Shown: positions 27,583-36,047 of the stretch, piece by piece
How positions within the stretch are numbered: position 1 is the stretch's first letter
Layout of the letters: every line of letters starts with the position of its first letter
Assembly (NCBI GenBank): GCA_965220665.1
Contig: CBDCQQ010000004.1
Span: forward strand, 558,001 to 622,000
DNA from: JAJDZL01 sp965220665
Lineage (GTDB): Bacteria; Pseudomonadota; Gammaproteobacteria; Arenicellales; JAJDZL01
Length of the DNA: 64,000 bases
Reading direction: 5' to 3'
Translations under genes and position numbers: made by a program
Notes under the pieces: generated by a model
Databases searched by the model: none
Told to the model about the DNA's origin: nothing
The model's input: the letters and a program-made list of their open reading frames with translations, nothing else

Positions 27583-27823
27583 GTGGCGGGATGATTTTGA
27601 CGCTGTCCGAATCGGAAAGCGCCCGAGACTGACGCTCTCCAATTGGCACAAGATCATCATTGATCGAAATCATACATTTGATGTCTTCAGGCAAACCCAG
27701 CTTTTTCACCAGACCCGAAACAGTCAGACCAACCTCAGCTTCTACCTGCGTTACACCACCTTCACTTCCGGACGGAAGATATCGGCTCAGCGGACCAACG
27801 AGTTTGACGGTCAATAGCATCAT
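27569..27823 (-). CDS. MoaD/ThiS-type ubiquitin-like sulfur carrier
   Basis: An 84 aa beta-grasp protein ending in a free Gly-Gly (PPLKGG), the residues that are adenylated and thiocarboxylated in MoaD and ThiS. Fold-typical segments are MLLTVKLVGPLSRYLP at the start and VPIGERQSRALSDSDSVKII near the end. It follows the aldehyde:ferredoxin oxidoreductase-like gene by 9 bases. MoaD-like carriers beside AOR genes likely supply the dithiolene sulfur of the molybdopterin (tungsten) cofactor. Two consecutive ATGs (27823, 27820) are equally good. Its 3' end overlaps the convergent aminotransferase. Confidence 0.88.
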   Translation of the reverse strand: MMLLTVKLVGPLSRYLPSGSEGGVTQVEAEVGLTVSGLVKKLGLPEDIKCMISINDDLVPIGERQSRALSDSDSVKIIPPLKGG

Positions 27824-27832
27824 GTGGCAGAC

Positions 27833-29653
27833 TTAAAGTCCCAGACGTTCGAGTGTTTCAGCAGTTGGGACTCCATCGGAGTCCCAACCTCGAACTTCGT
27901 AATACTCCGGTAGCATCCTGCCTAGTTCGTTAACCTTGCCCTTCGCAGTTCCCGATTTCGCTGGTTCTTTGAGCAGACGTTCAGGCAAAGAATCGTCAGC
28001 TTTGGTTAATCCCGCCGCCAGGTTGAATTGCCGCTCCAGATTCCAGATTCGCTCACCAGTCTCGAACATTCTCTCGACAGTCCAATCACCTTCGCAAGCG
28101 GCATCAACCTGCGCCTGAAAGTCCTTGATTCCCCAAGTACCTAAAGTAAACCAGCAAAGACCCGTCGAATCAATAATCGAAACTTTGTCTTGCGATTTTT
28201 TGCACGGAATTGCCTTACCTGCACCAGTCTGGTCCTCCATATCCGGACCGAACACATCGTGTTTCATGTGACAGGCACCGCGGCTGCTCGTTGCATAGCC
28301 GAGACCCATTCCCTGTAAAGCACGTGAATCGTAGCCGGCAAACTCCTGACCTTTAACTGTCATCGAAAGTTCCGGATGCCCATATTTTTCACACAGACGC
28401 TTTGATCCGAGCCCAAGAATTTGCCCAAAGCCTTCAAACTTACCGGTTTTTTCCGCCATGGCAGTCAATGCTTCAGGATTGCCAAATTTCAGTTCGATAC
28501 CATCCGTATCCTCATCGGTGATCACACCCATTTCGTAAAGTTCCATCGCTGCAGCAAGCGTACCGCCAAATGAAATCGGATCCATGCCGTGTTCATTCAT
28601 CATAAAACCGGCAAAAGTCAGAGCATCAATATCATCAATTCCGCAATCGGGGCCGAATGCGAAAGCTGTTTCATATTCCAGACCACCACTTGCGTGCCAG
28701 TATTCTGGTCGGTTCTTGATGGTGAAATGTTCTTTATCGATGTGAGAGATGCGACCACATGCGATTGTGCAGCCAAAACAGGCCTTGTTGGTAAGTAGGT
28801 TTTTGTGCCCATGTTCGTTAACTCGAGTCATGGCTGACGGGTTGATGTTGTCGACACCCTCAAACTGCACCTCCTTGAAGTTTCGGGTTGGCAGACCACC
28901 AAACTCCTGCATCATGTCAATCATGGCGTTTGTGCCGTATGACGCAAGTTCTTTGACGTCGTCGCTGCCCGCGAGTTTGGAATGTGTCTCTCTGACAACT
29001 TCCATAAATTTTCTTGGATTGTCAACTTGAACACCCACTGTTCCTCGAACTGCAATTGCCTTGAGGTTCTTTGAACCCATCACTGCTCCGACTCCCGATC
29101 GCCCAGCTGCACGATGCAAGTCATTGACCACGCAGGCATATCGCACGCAGTTTTCACCGGCAACACCGATCGATGCCACTTTCATTAGGGGATCTTGATG
29201 ATGTGACTTGAGATAGTCCTCCGTTTCCCAAACAGTTTTTCCCCAGATTGGCTCGGCAGAAACGATTTCGACATCGTCATCATAAATCTTGAGATATGAG
29301 GGCTCAGGTGCCCGTCCTTCAAGAATGAGTAGATCGTAGCCAGCAAACTTCAACTCAGCACCGAACTTACCGCCTGAATTTGAACAGGCAATTGCATCAG
29401 TCAATGCTCCTTTTGTAATGACTGCGTACCGCCCGGAGGTGGAGGCCATCGTCCCGGTTAACGGTCCAGTGGCAAAAATGAGTACGTTGGCGGGATCCAG
29501 TGCGTCGACTGTAGGGTCCATGTTTTCGTAGAGATACTTGGTTCCAAGTCCTCGTTCCCCCAGGTATTGCTGAGCCCACTCCATGTTTAGTGGTTCAACC
29601 TGAACGTTTCCATCGGTGAGATTGACTCTCAACACCTTACGTTGCCATCCCAT
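27833..29653 (-). CDS. Aldehyde:ferredoxin oxidoreductase family tungsten enzyme
   Basis: A 606 aa AOR-family protein binding bis-pyranopterin tungsten or molybdenum and one 4Fe-4S cluster. Signatures: the N-terminal GERGLGTKYLYEN, the pterin-binding HRAAGRSGVGAVMGSKNLK, the cluster motif CFGCTIAC (CxxCxxxC, about residues 292-299) and a distal Cys in STGLCWF. The start is the ATG at 29653 after GAGGAG; an earlier in-frame start at 29671 would lie upstream of that ribosome site. AOR enzymes oxidise aldehydes or reduce carboxylates with ferredoxin. The adjacent MoaD-like gene fits a cofactor need. Upstream neighbours (isomerase, thioesterase, CoA ligase) suggest an aromatic or carboxylate substrate, but no ferredoxin gene is seen. 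Confidence 0.92.
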   Translation of the reverse strand: MGWQRKVLRVNLTDGNVQVEPLNMEWAQQYLGERGLGTKYLYENMDPTVDALDPANVLIFATGPLTGTMASTSGRYAVITKGALTDAIACSNSGGKFGAELKFAGYDLLILEGRAPEPSYLKIYDDDVEIVSAEPIWGKTVWETEDYLKSHHQDPLMKVASIGVAGENCVRYACVVNDLHRAAGRSGVGAVMGSKNLKAIAVRGTVGVQVDNPRKFMEVVRETHSKLAGSDDVKELASYGTNAMIDMMQEFGGLPTRNFKEVQFEGVDNINPSAMTRVNEHGHKNLLTNKACFGCTIACGRISHIDKEHFTIKNRPEYWHASGGLEYETAFAFGPDCGIDDIDALTFAGFMMNEHGMDPISFGGTLAAAMELYEMGVITDEDTDGIELKFGNPEALTAMAEKTGKFEGFGQILGLGSKRLCEKYGHPELSMTVKGQEFAGYDSRALQGMGLGYATSSRGACHMKHDVFGPDMEDQTGAGKAIPCKKSQDKVSIIDSTGLCWFTLGTWGIKDFQAQVDAACEGDWTVERMFETGERIWNLERQFNLAAGLTKADDSLPERLLKEPAKSGTAKGKVNELGRMLPEYYEVRGWDSDGVPTAETLERLGL

Positions 29654-29680
29654 ACTATTCACTCTCCTCAAGTTTGACTG

Positions 29681-30319
29681 TCATTCAGCATCAGGCTGAT
29701 TTTCCGGAGCAGCCCTTTGAAATGCTTCCAATTGTTTACAGTTATTGTCGATTTCAACCAAGATCGGAAAGTCATTCAGATCACAGTTGAATCGTCGCGC
29801 ATTACTAACCTGTGGCACAAGACAAATATCGGCCATTGTTGGCGTATCTGCGAAACAAAATTTTCCGTGCAATTTTGCAGTTGATAGTTTTGTTTCGAGT
29901 GCACGAAACTCAACGTCAATCCAGTGCCGGTACCATTCGTTTCTCTGACTCTGGTCAAGTTTGAAATTATAGTCAAGGTACCGTAGTATCCTGAGATTGT
30001 TCAGTGGGTGGATGTCACATGCAATTGCTAGGGCAATCGAACGCACATAGGCACGATCCGAAGCACTTTCTGGCAGAAATGCTGGTTCTGGATAAGTCTC
30101 ATCCAGGTACTCCAAAATCGCAATTGACTGATTGACTACGTTATCTTCGTCTACCAATACAGGTACCAATCCTTGCGGATTTAGAGCAAGAAACGGATCT
30201 TGATATTGGTCTTTTTTTCGTAAATGAACGAATTGATTCTCGTATTCGATGCCTTTGATATTTAAGGCGATTCTGGTTCGATATGCGGCAGAACTCCGAA
30301 AATAGCCGTGAAGTATCAC
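29681..30319 (-). CDS. maiA: Zeta-class GST: maleylacetoacetate / maleylpyruvate isomerase
   Basis: A 212 aa glutathione-dependent cis-trans isomerase. The activation motif FRSSAAYRTRIALNIKG is characteristic of zeta GSTs, as are ALNPQGLVPVLVDED and NQSIAILEYLDETYP. The start is GTG at 30319, preceded by AGGA. Zeta enzymes isomerise maleylacetoacetate (homogentisate route) or maleylpyruvate (gentisate route). Because gentisate 1,2-dioxygenase and an FAH-family hydrolase are also in this window and no homogentisate dioxygenase is seen, maleylpyruvate is the likelier substrate. The gene sits between AOR and the thioesterase gene on the same strand. Confidence 0.88.
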   Translation of the reverse strand: MILHGYFRSSAAYRTRIALNIKGIEYENQFVHLRKKDQYQDPFLALNPQGLVPVLVDEDNVVNQSIAILEYLDETYPEPAFLPESASDRAYVRSIALAIACDIHPLNNLRILRYLDYNFKLDQSQRNEWYRHWIDVEFRALETKLSTAKLHGKFCFADTPTMADICLVPQVSNARRFNCDLNDFPILVEIDNNCKQLEAFQRAAPENQPDAE

Positions 30320-30360
30320 TCTGATTTATCCTTTCTGACCAGTAAATTACTAACTTAATT

Positions 30361-30792
30361 TCAACTTGACGATTTAGCAAGATACTGGATGAATTCATCG
30401 GGCAAGTTCGAGGCATTCAAAACTCCGGTCTCCTTGTCCTTTATTCCCCATATCCTCACTTCGTAGCCATCAACACAAAGTTCTTCTGTATCTGTCCATT
30501 TGTAAATTTTGTGTCGAATTGTAAACGTTCTACGCGAATGTTGTTGAATGAAACTGTGAACTGTCACCTGATCTTCCCATCGCAATGGCCGAAGAAATTT
30601 AGCATGTGCTTCTATTAGCGGAAAGCCAACGATTCCATAGAGCGAAATCATCTCCTTTTGCCCGAATCCGTGAATTTTCATCATATGGTGGCTACTGGAA
30701 TCAAACCAGCGATAAAAATTTGGGTAAAAGACAATACCAGCAGAGTCGCATTCACCCCACTCCACTACGTGTTTCCACTGGCTTTCAGTCAC
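30361..30792 (-). CDS. 4HBT-family acyl-CoA thioesterase
   Basis: A 143 aa hot-dog thioesterase of the 4-hydroxybenzoyl-CoA thioesterase type. The signature VEWGECDSAGIVFYPNFYRWFD contains the catalytic Asp (D16) as in the Pseudomonas 4HBA-CoA enzyme. It starts at GTG 30792, overlapping the stop of the aryl-CoA ligase gene by 8 bases, so ligase and thioesterase are translated together. Ligase plus thioesterase in one operon makes sense when a ring is modified as its CoA thioester and then released, for example gentisyl-CoA to gentisate. The true substrate is not shown. Confidence 0.88.
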   Translation of the reverse strand: MTESQWKHVVEWGECDSAGIVFYPNFYRWFDSSSHHMMKIHGFGQKEMISLYGIVGFPLIEAHAKFLRPLRWEDQVTVHSFIQQHSRRTFTIRHKIYKWTDTEELCVDGYEVRIWGIKDKETGVLNASNLPDEFIQYLAKSSS

Positions 30793-32293
30793 GACTCTGC
30801 CCCTCTACCATTCTCTGGAGCGTAGAGCGACTGAGCTTTCCATTTGCTGTTTTTGGAAAATCATCTATTGCTCTAATCCATTTCGGCCGCTTGAACATCG
30901 GTAAATTCCGTTCGATATGCGTGCGCATTATTGAGATCGCTTCATCACATGAACTGTCATCATTGGGGATGAAAAATAGTGCCGGTCGAATTGATCCGAC
31001 ATTATCTCTTGCACCAATCACCGCCACATCAATGGCGAGCTTACAATTTTGACCGACTGTCTCAATTTCGCGTAAATATACCCATTGACCCGCCACTTTG
31101 AGCATATCATCCTCACGACCCAAGTGGTACCAGTTGCCACTTGCATCCTGACGGTATAGATCCCCGGTATTGAATCGTGCACCTCTCAATCGATGTTCGG
31201 TATCTTTCGGCCTGTTCGCGTAATGCGTAAACATAAATGGATGTTCGATGTGCAACACCCCTTCTTCAGCTTGCGATACACTCGCGGAGTCTGTTGGTTC
31301 AACCAGATATGGATTGACTCCGATTAATGGGTTTCCAACAGAATCTGGTGGCGTATCGTGTGCATTGCCAGTCAGTGCAAGAAACAGCGTTTCGGAACAA
31401 CCATAGACATTAATGATGGTTCGACCACAAAACTGTTCCCATCGGGATTGAAGTTCAGCGGGTAAATGTTCACCAGCGGAAACATAAAATTCGACACTGG
31501 AAAATTCATCATTGCCAATGTCTGACAAGTCAAGAATTCCTTTATAAATGCTGGGTACTGCAAATACGAGCCGCGGTCGTTCGACACGAACAATTGAACG
31601 AAGTTCGTTCAGAGTAATCCAATCTGGATACAGGTAAACTGTAGCACCGAGTTGCAAGGGGGCCAGTAATCCGTTTGCGAGCGCATAAGCAAAAGAAATT
31701 CTTGATGTACAAAACAGCAAATCACCAACTGAAATCTTCAGGGTATCTGTATGAAACCCGCAGCAGTCACGAACACAGCGATGGGTATGAACGATACCTT
31801 TCGGACGACTGGTCGAACCCGATGAATACACCCAGAGCGCTTCATGGTCTGGTCCCCGTTCTACCGTTTTGAGTTCTCCCGACATCCGCTCATCAAGTGA
31901 CACTTGATTTAAGTTAATTCGTGTCAATCTTGAATCGCCACTGATTGATTGACAGGTTTCAGCCGTTGTAGAATCGAATATCAAGGCGTTAGCTTCACTG
32001 TCTTGAATGACGTGGTACAGGTCCTCCCGACCGAACCGTGTTGAAACCGCAATACTGATTGCTCCAATATTCAGTACAGCAAAGTACCAGGCTACAAAAT
32101 TTGCAGTGTCTGCGCACTGAAAAACGACGCGCTCACCTGTGAAAACACCGTGTTTTTTAAGTTCAAGACTTGCTGCTTGGATCTTGTAAGCAAGTTCCTG
32201 ATAGGTGATGGAACCGTTGTCCCACTTCAGTGCGACAACGCTACCAACTTTAGTCAGTTGATCAGCACAGAAAATTTGCTTGACGATATTCAT
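30785..32293 (-). CDS. Benzoate / 4-hydroxybenzoate-CoA ligase-like enzyme
   Basis: A 502 aa adenylate-forming acyl-CoA ligase. The P-loop is VYSSGSTSRPKGIVHTH; other core motifs are NVYGCSETLFL, FNTGDLYRQDASGNWYHLGR with DDMLKVAGQW, and the C-terminal catalytic Lys in PKTANGKLSR. The SGSTSRPKG form and overall length match the benzoate-CoA ligase family, which activates aromatic acids. It overlaps the downstream thioesterase gene. It is followed by maiA, AOR and moaD-like genes on the same strand, an apparent aromatic-acid operon. Exact acid unknown. Confidence 0.88.
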   Translation of the reverse strand: MNIVKQIFCADQLTKVGSVVALKWDNGSITYQELAYKIQAASLELKKHGVFTGERVVFQCADTANFVAWYFAVLNIGAISIAVSTRFGREDLYHVIQDSEANALIFDSTTAETCQSISGDSRLTRINLNQVSLDERMSGELKTVERGPDHEALWVYSSGSTSRPKGIVHTHRCVRDCCGFHTDTLKISVGDLLFCTSRISFAYALANGLLAPLQLGATVYLYPDWITLNELRSIVRVERPRLVFAVPSIYKGILDLSDIGNDEFSSVEFYVSAGEHLPAELQSRWEQFCGRTIINVYGCSETLFLALTGNAHDTPPDSVGNPLIGVNPYLVEPTDSASVSQAEEGVLHIEHPFMFTHYANRPKDTEHRLRGARFNTGDLYRQDASGNWYHLGREDDMLKVAGQWVYLREIETVGQNCKLAIDVAVIGARDNVGSIRPALFFIPNDDSSCDEAISIMRTHIERNLPMFKRPKWIRAIDDFPKTANGKLSRSTLQRMVEGQSRD

Positions 32294-32353
32294 TTAACAG
32301 TCCATCGCCACGAATTAGACAATCGCTCGGCCAGCGTCCCCTGATGCGGGCTA

Positions 32354-33238
32354 TCAGGTTAGATCATGCAGTGTTTCGACCGTTGGAACGTACCAATAAC
32401 TGCCGGATACGGGTGAGGAATACTCCGTGAGACGATCATGAACCGCATCATCGGTGACACCGAACATTCGTTCGAGCTGCACTTGAATACGGCTCAAATT
32501 ACAAGCAAAGGCAACAAAGTGCAATCCCCGGTTTTCGAAATCTCCGTGTGGCACACTTCTTCGCAAGATTTTCTGCTTGACACCATCCACTTTGGCATCT
32601 GTTCGACTGACATGTGAATCATCGGGCATGGCGTCACCTTGTAATTCGATGCTATCCCGCTTGGTGCGGCCGATCACCTGCTCCTGCTCCGCGGTATCCA
32701 GCGCATTGAATTTTGGCAGGTTGTGTATCCATTTCTGAGTTAGTGCAAAACTGCTGCCCGCACCATCGGGGATTAGAGCGGCTTCAGCTGCCGCCTCCCC
32801 TTCCGGGTTTTCAGTTCCATCAATAAAGCCAGTGAAATCGCGATTCTCGTATCGTACAAATCCAAATACTTCCAGTGTACGATGTGCGCCGACTTCTCTC
32901 AATGTACGATTCAAGCTGAGTGCTGTATCCAGATTCATCGGATGAGAGTCACCGTGAATCCAGATCCATAAATCACCTTGTGTCGCTGGTACAAAAACAT
33001 CCTGTCCGTCAATCTCTTTATACACTCTGTATGTATCTGGCATGCTTGCAGTCGACAGTGCATTCCACAATGTATCACTGAAACCGAACAGTACCTGCCG
33101 ACTCCGAAGCGCTGCGGATTCCTGCTCCGACCTGATGACGTGCTTTAGTTCATTGAGGTCACTAAAATCGGCAAAAGAATATTCAACATGAAAGTGATAA
33201 AGTGATGGTGGAGCAAGAATTCCAGGTTGAGCAGTCAT
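32354..33238 (-). CDS. DyP-type heme peroxidase
   Basis: A 294 aa dye-decolourising peroxidase, B-type by length and lack of a Tat signal. The distal GxxDG motif is GFIDGTENP, the proximal heme His lies in DDSHVSRTD, and the distal Arg is in FVAFACNLSRIQVQLERM. It uses H2O2 to oxidise aromatic compounds, or may be loaded into an encapsulin; no encapsulin gene is nearby. The preceding gene (33286) is 47 bases away on the same strand and probably co-transcribed. The aromatic neighbourhood fits but a direct pathway role is not required. Confidence 0.92.
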   Translation of the reverse strand: MTAQPGILAPPSLYHFHVEYSFADFSDLNELKHVIRSEQESAALRSRQVLFGFSDTLWNALSTASMPDTYRVYKEIDGQDVFVPATQGDLWIWIHGDSHPMNLDTALSLNRTLREVGAHRTLEVFGFVRYENRDFTGFIDGTENPEGEAAAEAALIPDGAGSSFALTQKWIHNLPKFNALDTAEQEQVIGRTKRDSIELQGDAMPDDSHVSRTDAKVDGVKQKILRRSVPHGDFENRGLHFVAFACNLSRIQVQLERMFGVTDDAVHDRLTEYSSPVSGSYWYVPTVETLHDLT

Positions 33239-33285
33239 TTCGTAGTCAAGTAATTTATTGCGAAGGATTAAATCTGTTTATGATC

Positions 33286-33810
33286 TCAAAACACGATGAA
33301 TTGACCATCTGACCCTGTCAATGGCCATCGTCCCTGCTCGAATACTTGAAGTTTCTTGCTGAACAGTCCATTCGACTCTGCTTCGAGCGCGCGCTCCAGT
33401 GTGTATTGATAACAAACTTCCAATGCACACCCCGCGGCAACTTTCTGCAATTGCAAGTCCTGACTCGCCAGATGTCTTTCTACAGAGCGCGTTACATGTC
33501 CTGCCATCGGGTCAATTACATCTTTCAAAGATCGATGAAATCCCTCCAATTCTGCTACGTTGACGGATTGAAGGAGTTGATGGCGTCTTTTGTCTTCAAA
33601 TTGAAACCAGTCCGGATCAAAATGGACCTTTGTATACGCTATTACATCATTCAAATTATAAACATACCGAATTGCACAAGATCGACGCCCAAGTGCAGCA
33701 AGGTAGACATTGATGCATTCCGTATCTGATTCGATTTCCGGCTCACCAACTCGGCTTAGCCAGTCAATCGCTTTCAACCGAGACAAGGCTGTATCTAGTA
33801 GGTTATTCAC
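33286..33810 (-). CDS. Hypothetical protein upstream of DyP peroxidase
   Basis: A 174 aa soluble, mostly helical protein that is not recognised. It has no signal peptide, membrane segment or cysteine motif. Features include a Trp/Phe-rich central part (HFDPDWFQFEDKRR) and the C-terminal GRWPLTGSDGQFIVF. The start is GTG at 33810. It lies 47 bases before the DyP gene in the same direction, so a shared transcript is likely. Coding status is supported by length, codon pattern and lack of a competing frame; function unknown. Confidence 0.6.
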   Translation of the reverse strand: MNNLLDTALSRLKAIDWLSRVGEPEIESDTECINVYLAALGRRSCAIRYVYNLNDVIAYTKVHFDPDWFQFEDKRRHQLLQSVNVAELEGFHRSLKDVIDPMAGHVTRSVERHLASQDLQLQKVAAGCALEVCYQYTLERALEAESNGLFSKKLQVFEQGRWPLTGSDGQFIVF

Positions 33811-33931
33811 AAATTCCGAAGCTTATCGGCGTCTGACAAGTGGAAAAATACTGATCGCATTAGGTATTCAAATACTTGTATAAGACTCCAAATCATTTGT
33901 ATCAGAATGTTTCAGTTGCAGGTTTTAAATC

Positions 33932-35413
33932 TCATTTCTTTGATTGTTTTCGACTCTTGATATACGTGCGAATATGCAAGGCGATAATCAGCACTATCAG
34001 GCCAAAAATTATGGCTGCAATTGGGCGGTCAACAAAGTCAAGCGGAGTCTTCACTCGTGCCATTGCTGAGCGCAGCTTTATTTCCATAATTCCCCCTAAC
34101 ACCATTCCCAAAACAATCGGCACCACTGGAAGATTCAGACGCTTCAAAATGAGACCGAAAATTCCAAATCCTGCAGCAATCGCACAATCGGTCATCGAGT
34201 TTCTCAAGGAATAAACGCCAACGAATCCGAGCGTCAGAATAATGATCCCCAAGAATCGCGTCGGGATTCGTACAACATGCAATAACCCACGAGTGGAAAA
34301 GACGAGAAAAAACAGCACAATGACATTCAGAACAAACAGGGCAAAATAAAGTGCCAGTACAAAGTCCATTTGATTGGCAAACAACTGAGGACCAGGAATG
34401 ACATTGTGAACGTAAAACACGGACAACATCATCGCAGTCAACGCCTCTCCCGGAATACCCAAAGCCAGAAGCGGAATCATGGCTGCTCCAGGAACTGCAT
34501 TATTGGCTGCTTCTGAGGCAATTAGCCCCTCAGGCGCACCTTTGCCGAATTTCTCGGGTTCTTTCGAAGTTCTCTGAGCATAAGTGTAGGAAAAGAACTG
34601 AGCTGTGAACTCTCCAACGCCTGGAATCATGCCCATCATGACGCCAAACGATGACGAAACTGTTGCAACTCGTTTAAACCCCAACACCTCCTTTAAACCA
34701 TCAAACAGTCCACCCCCAACTTCTACAGGTTTCGGTCGCTCATCATCCTGCACCAATAGTAGAAATGCCTGAGACAGTGCGAATAGGCCCAATACAACAA
34801 CAATCAGATCAATACCTGAAGCAAGCCAAGTCTGATCAAACGTAAACCGACGCGTATATCTGACCGGTTCAAGGCCAACCGTATTGATAAAAATTCCCAG
34901 AAACGCAAGCATTCCAGCAGCCAAAACCTGCCCTCGATGAGCCAAAACAACCAAAACAATTCCCAGTAGTGCAGCCAGAAATATTTCGCGACTGCCAAAG
35001 TGCGGTGCGACAACCGCCAGCAACTGTGAGAGGAACATCAAGCAGATGATTGAAAAAATGCCACCGAAAAACGACGCAGAATATGCCAATGACAAAGCTC
35101 GCTGAGGATTTCCTTTCGCGGCAATAGGATGACCATCATAAGTCGTCAATGCATTGACCGCAGTTCCAGGAGTATTCATGAGGATGGCAGGGATGGCTCC
35201 CCCGTACATTGACGACCCATAGATTCCCAAAAGCATTGTCAATCCAACGATTGGTTCCATTGCAAATGTTGCAGGCAACAGTATTGCGATAGCAACCGCT
35301 GGCCCCACACCCGGAATCGCACCGATGATTACACCACCAATTGAACCGACCAGCAAAGCTAGCATGACATCCCAGCGCATCAGTAATTCTATTGACGCCA
35401 ACAAAAGTTCCAT
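33932..35413 (-). CDS. tctA: Tripartite tricarboxylate transporter large permease TctA
   Basis: The 493 aa, about 11-12 segment membrane subunit of a TTT secondary carrier. Family motifs present: VGSIGGVIIGAIPGVGPAVAIAILLP near the N-terminus (split here as GGVIIGAIPGVGPAVAI), MNTPGTAVNALTTYDGHP, and GVMMGMIPGVGEFTAQFFSY with SxEAANNAVPGAAMIPLLALG. It works with TctB and the periplasmic TctC to import carboxylates by ion symport. It is last in the TctC-TctB-TctA order, 7 bases after tctB. The dioxygenase and dehydrogenase genes upstream suggest an aromatic or dicarboxylic substrate, by inference. Confidence 0.94.
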   Translation of the reverse strand: MELLLASIELLMRWDVMLALLVGSIGGVIIGAIPGVGPAVAIAILLPATFAMEPIVGLTMLLGIYGSSMYGGAIPAILMNTPGTAVNALTTYDGHPIAAKGNPQRALSLAYSASFFGGIFSIICLMFLSQLLAVVAPHFGSREIFLAALLGIVLVVLAHRGQVLAAGMLAFLGIFINTVGLEPVRYTRRFTFDQTWLASGIDLIVVVLGLFALSQAFLLLVQDDERPKPVEVGGGLFDGLKEVLGFKRVATVSSSFGVMMGMIPGVGEFTAQFFSYTYAQRTSKEPEKFGKGAPEGLIASEAANNAVPGAAMIPLLALGIPGEALTAMMLSVFYVHNVIPGPQLFANQMDFVLALYFALFVLNVIVLFFLVFSTRGLLHVVRIPTRFLGIIILTLGFVGVYSLRNSMTDCAIAAGFGIFGLILKRLNLPVVPIVLGMVLGGIMEIKLRSAMARVKTPLDFVDRPIAAIIFGLIVLIIALHIRTYIKSRKQSKK

Positions 35414-35420
35414 CAGGTGC

Positions 35421-35957
35421 CTACAGATACAGAATCATAAAGTTTCGAATCGCACTAGGAAAGATTTCGTAGACTTGTCCACCAGGAATCTTTACAGAAA
35501 GAAACCCCTTGAAAATGACAACAATTGCGACAGCACTCACTCCAGACATGAGCAGAATGCTTCTTTCCCGGTACCCTGTGCGTAAAGACAGAGCGTAAAC
35601 GAAAACCAGTGTGCTAATCAGGTAACCCAGTACGGGGACGATGACGACATAGACCATGAACCACACTGTGTATTCCAATGATTTCAGCCACAGAACAACT
35701 TCCTCAATTTCATTCTCAGTGCGTTTGGACAGGACGGACCTGAAGAAATAAAGTGATGCAAAGACAGTCATTCCAATCAGGCTGACTGCGGGCCAGAATC
35801 TTGGTTGGGCGAAGAACTTTGTACCTTTTACCCAACTGGTCTCCGTTCCTATCTGTGACAATAGCAACAGACTTGCCAGCAAGAAAAAACCTGCAAAGTA
35901 AATGTCGCCTCGCTGCGGGTTGTGGGATGGACGACTCTTTAGTGAGGATTCAGGCAT
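35421..35957 (-). CDS. tctB: Tripartite tricarboxylate transporter small subunit TctB
   Basis: A 178 aa membrane protein with four predicted hydrophobic segments (about residues 17-37, 54-72, 94-125, 135-155). Low sequence conservation is normal for TctB; identity rests on size, topology and its place between tctC and tctA. Begins with an ATG at 35957 after a strong intercistronic hairpin. Confidence 0.88.
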   Translation of the reverse strand: MPESSLKSRPSHNPQRGDIYFAGFFLLASLLLLSQIGTETSWVKGTKFFAQPRFWPAVSLIGMTVFASLYFFRSVLSKRTENEIEEVVLWLKSLEYTVWFMVYVVIVPVLGYLISTLVFVYALSLRTGYRERSILLMSGVSAVAIVVIFKGFLSVKIPGGQVYEIFPSAIRNFMILYL

Positions 35958-35992
35958 ATTCGACGCTGCACTGTGTCGAATGAGTGAACTGT

Positions 35993-36031
35993 TTCAACAG
36001 TGAGCGGCTATCGCTAGCCGCCACTGTTGAA
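35993..36031 (-). other. Intercistronic hairpin between tctC and tctB
   Basis: TTCAACAGTGAGCGGCTA, loop TCGC, then TAGCCGCCACTGTTGAA form a 17-pair stem with one bulge. There is no T-run after it on the minus strand, so it is better explained as an mRNA-stabilising or processing element than as a terminator. It lies 16 bases after the tctC stop. Confidence 0.75.
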
Positions 36032-36047
36032 TCTTGAACTGCAATTG

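Noticed and set aside
29681..30319. Homogentisate-pathway maleylacetoacetate isomerase
   Set aside because: Not excluded by sequence, but no homogentisate dioxygenase is present while gentisate dioxygenase is, so the maleylpyruvate role is preferred.
36001..36031. Terminator between tctC and tctB
   Set aside because: Strong stem but no T-run on the transcribed strand, and tctB lies directly downstream in the same operon.
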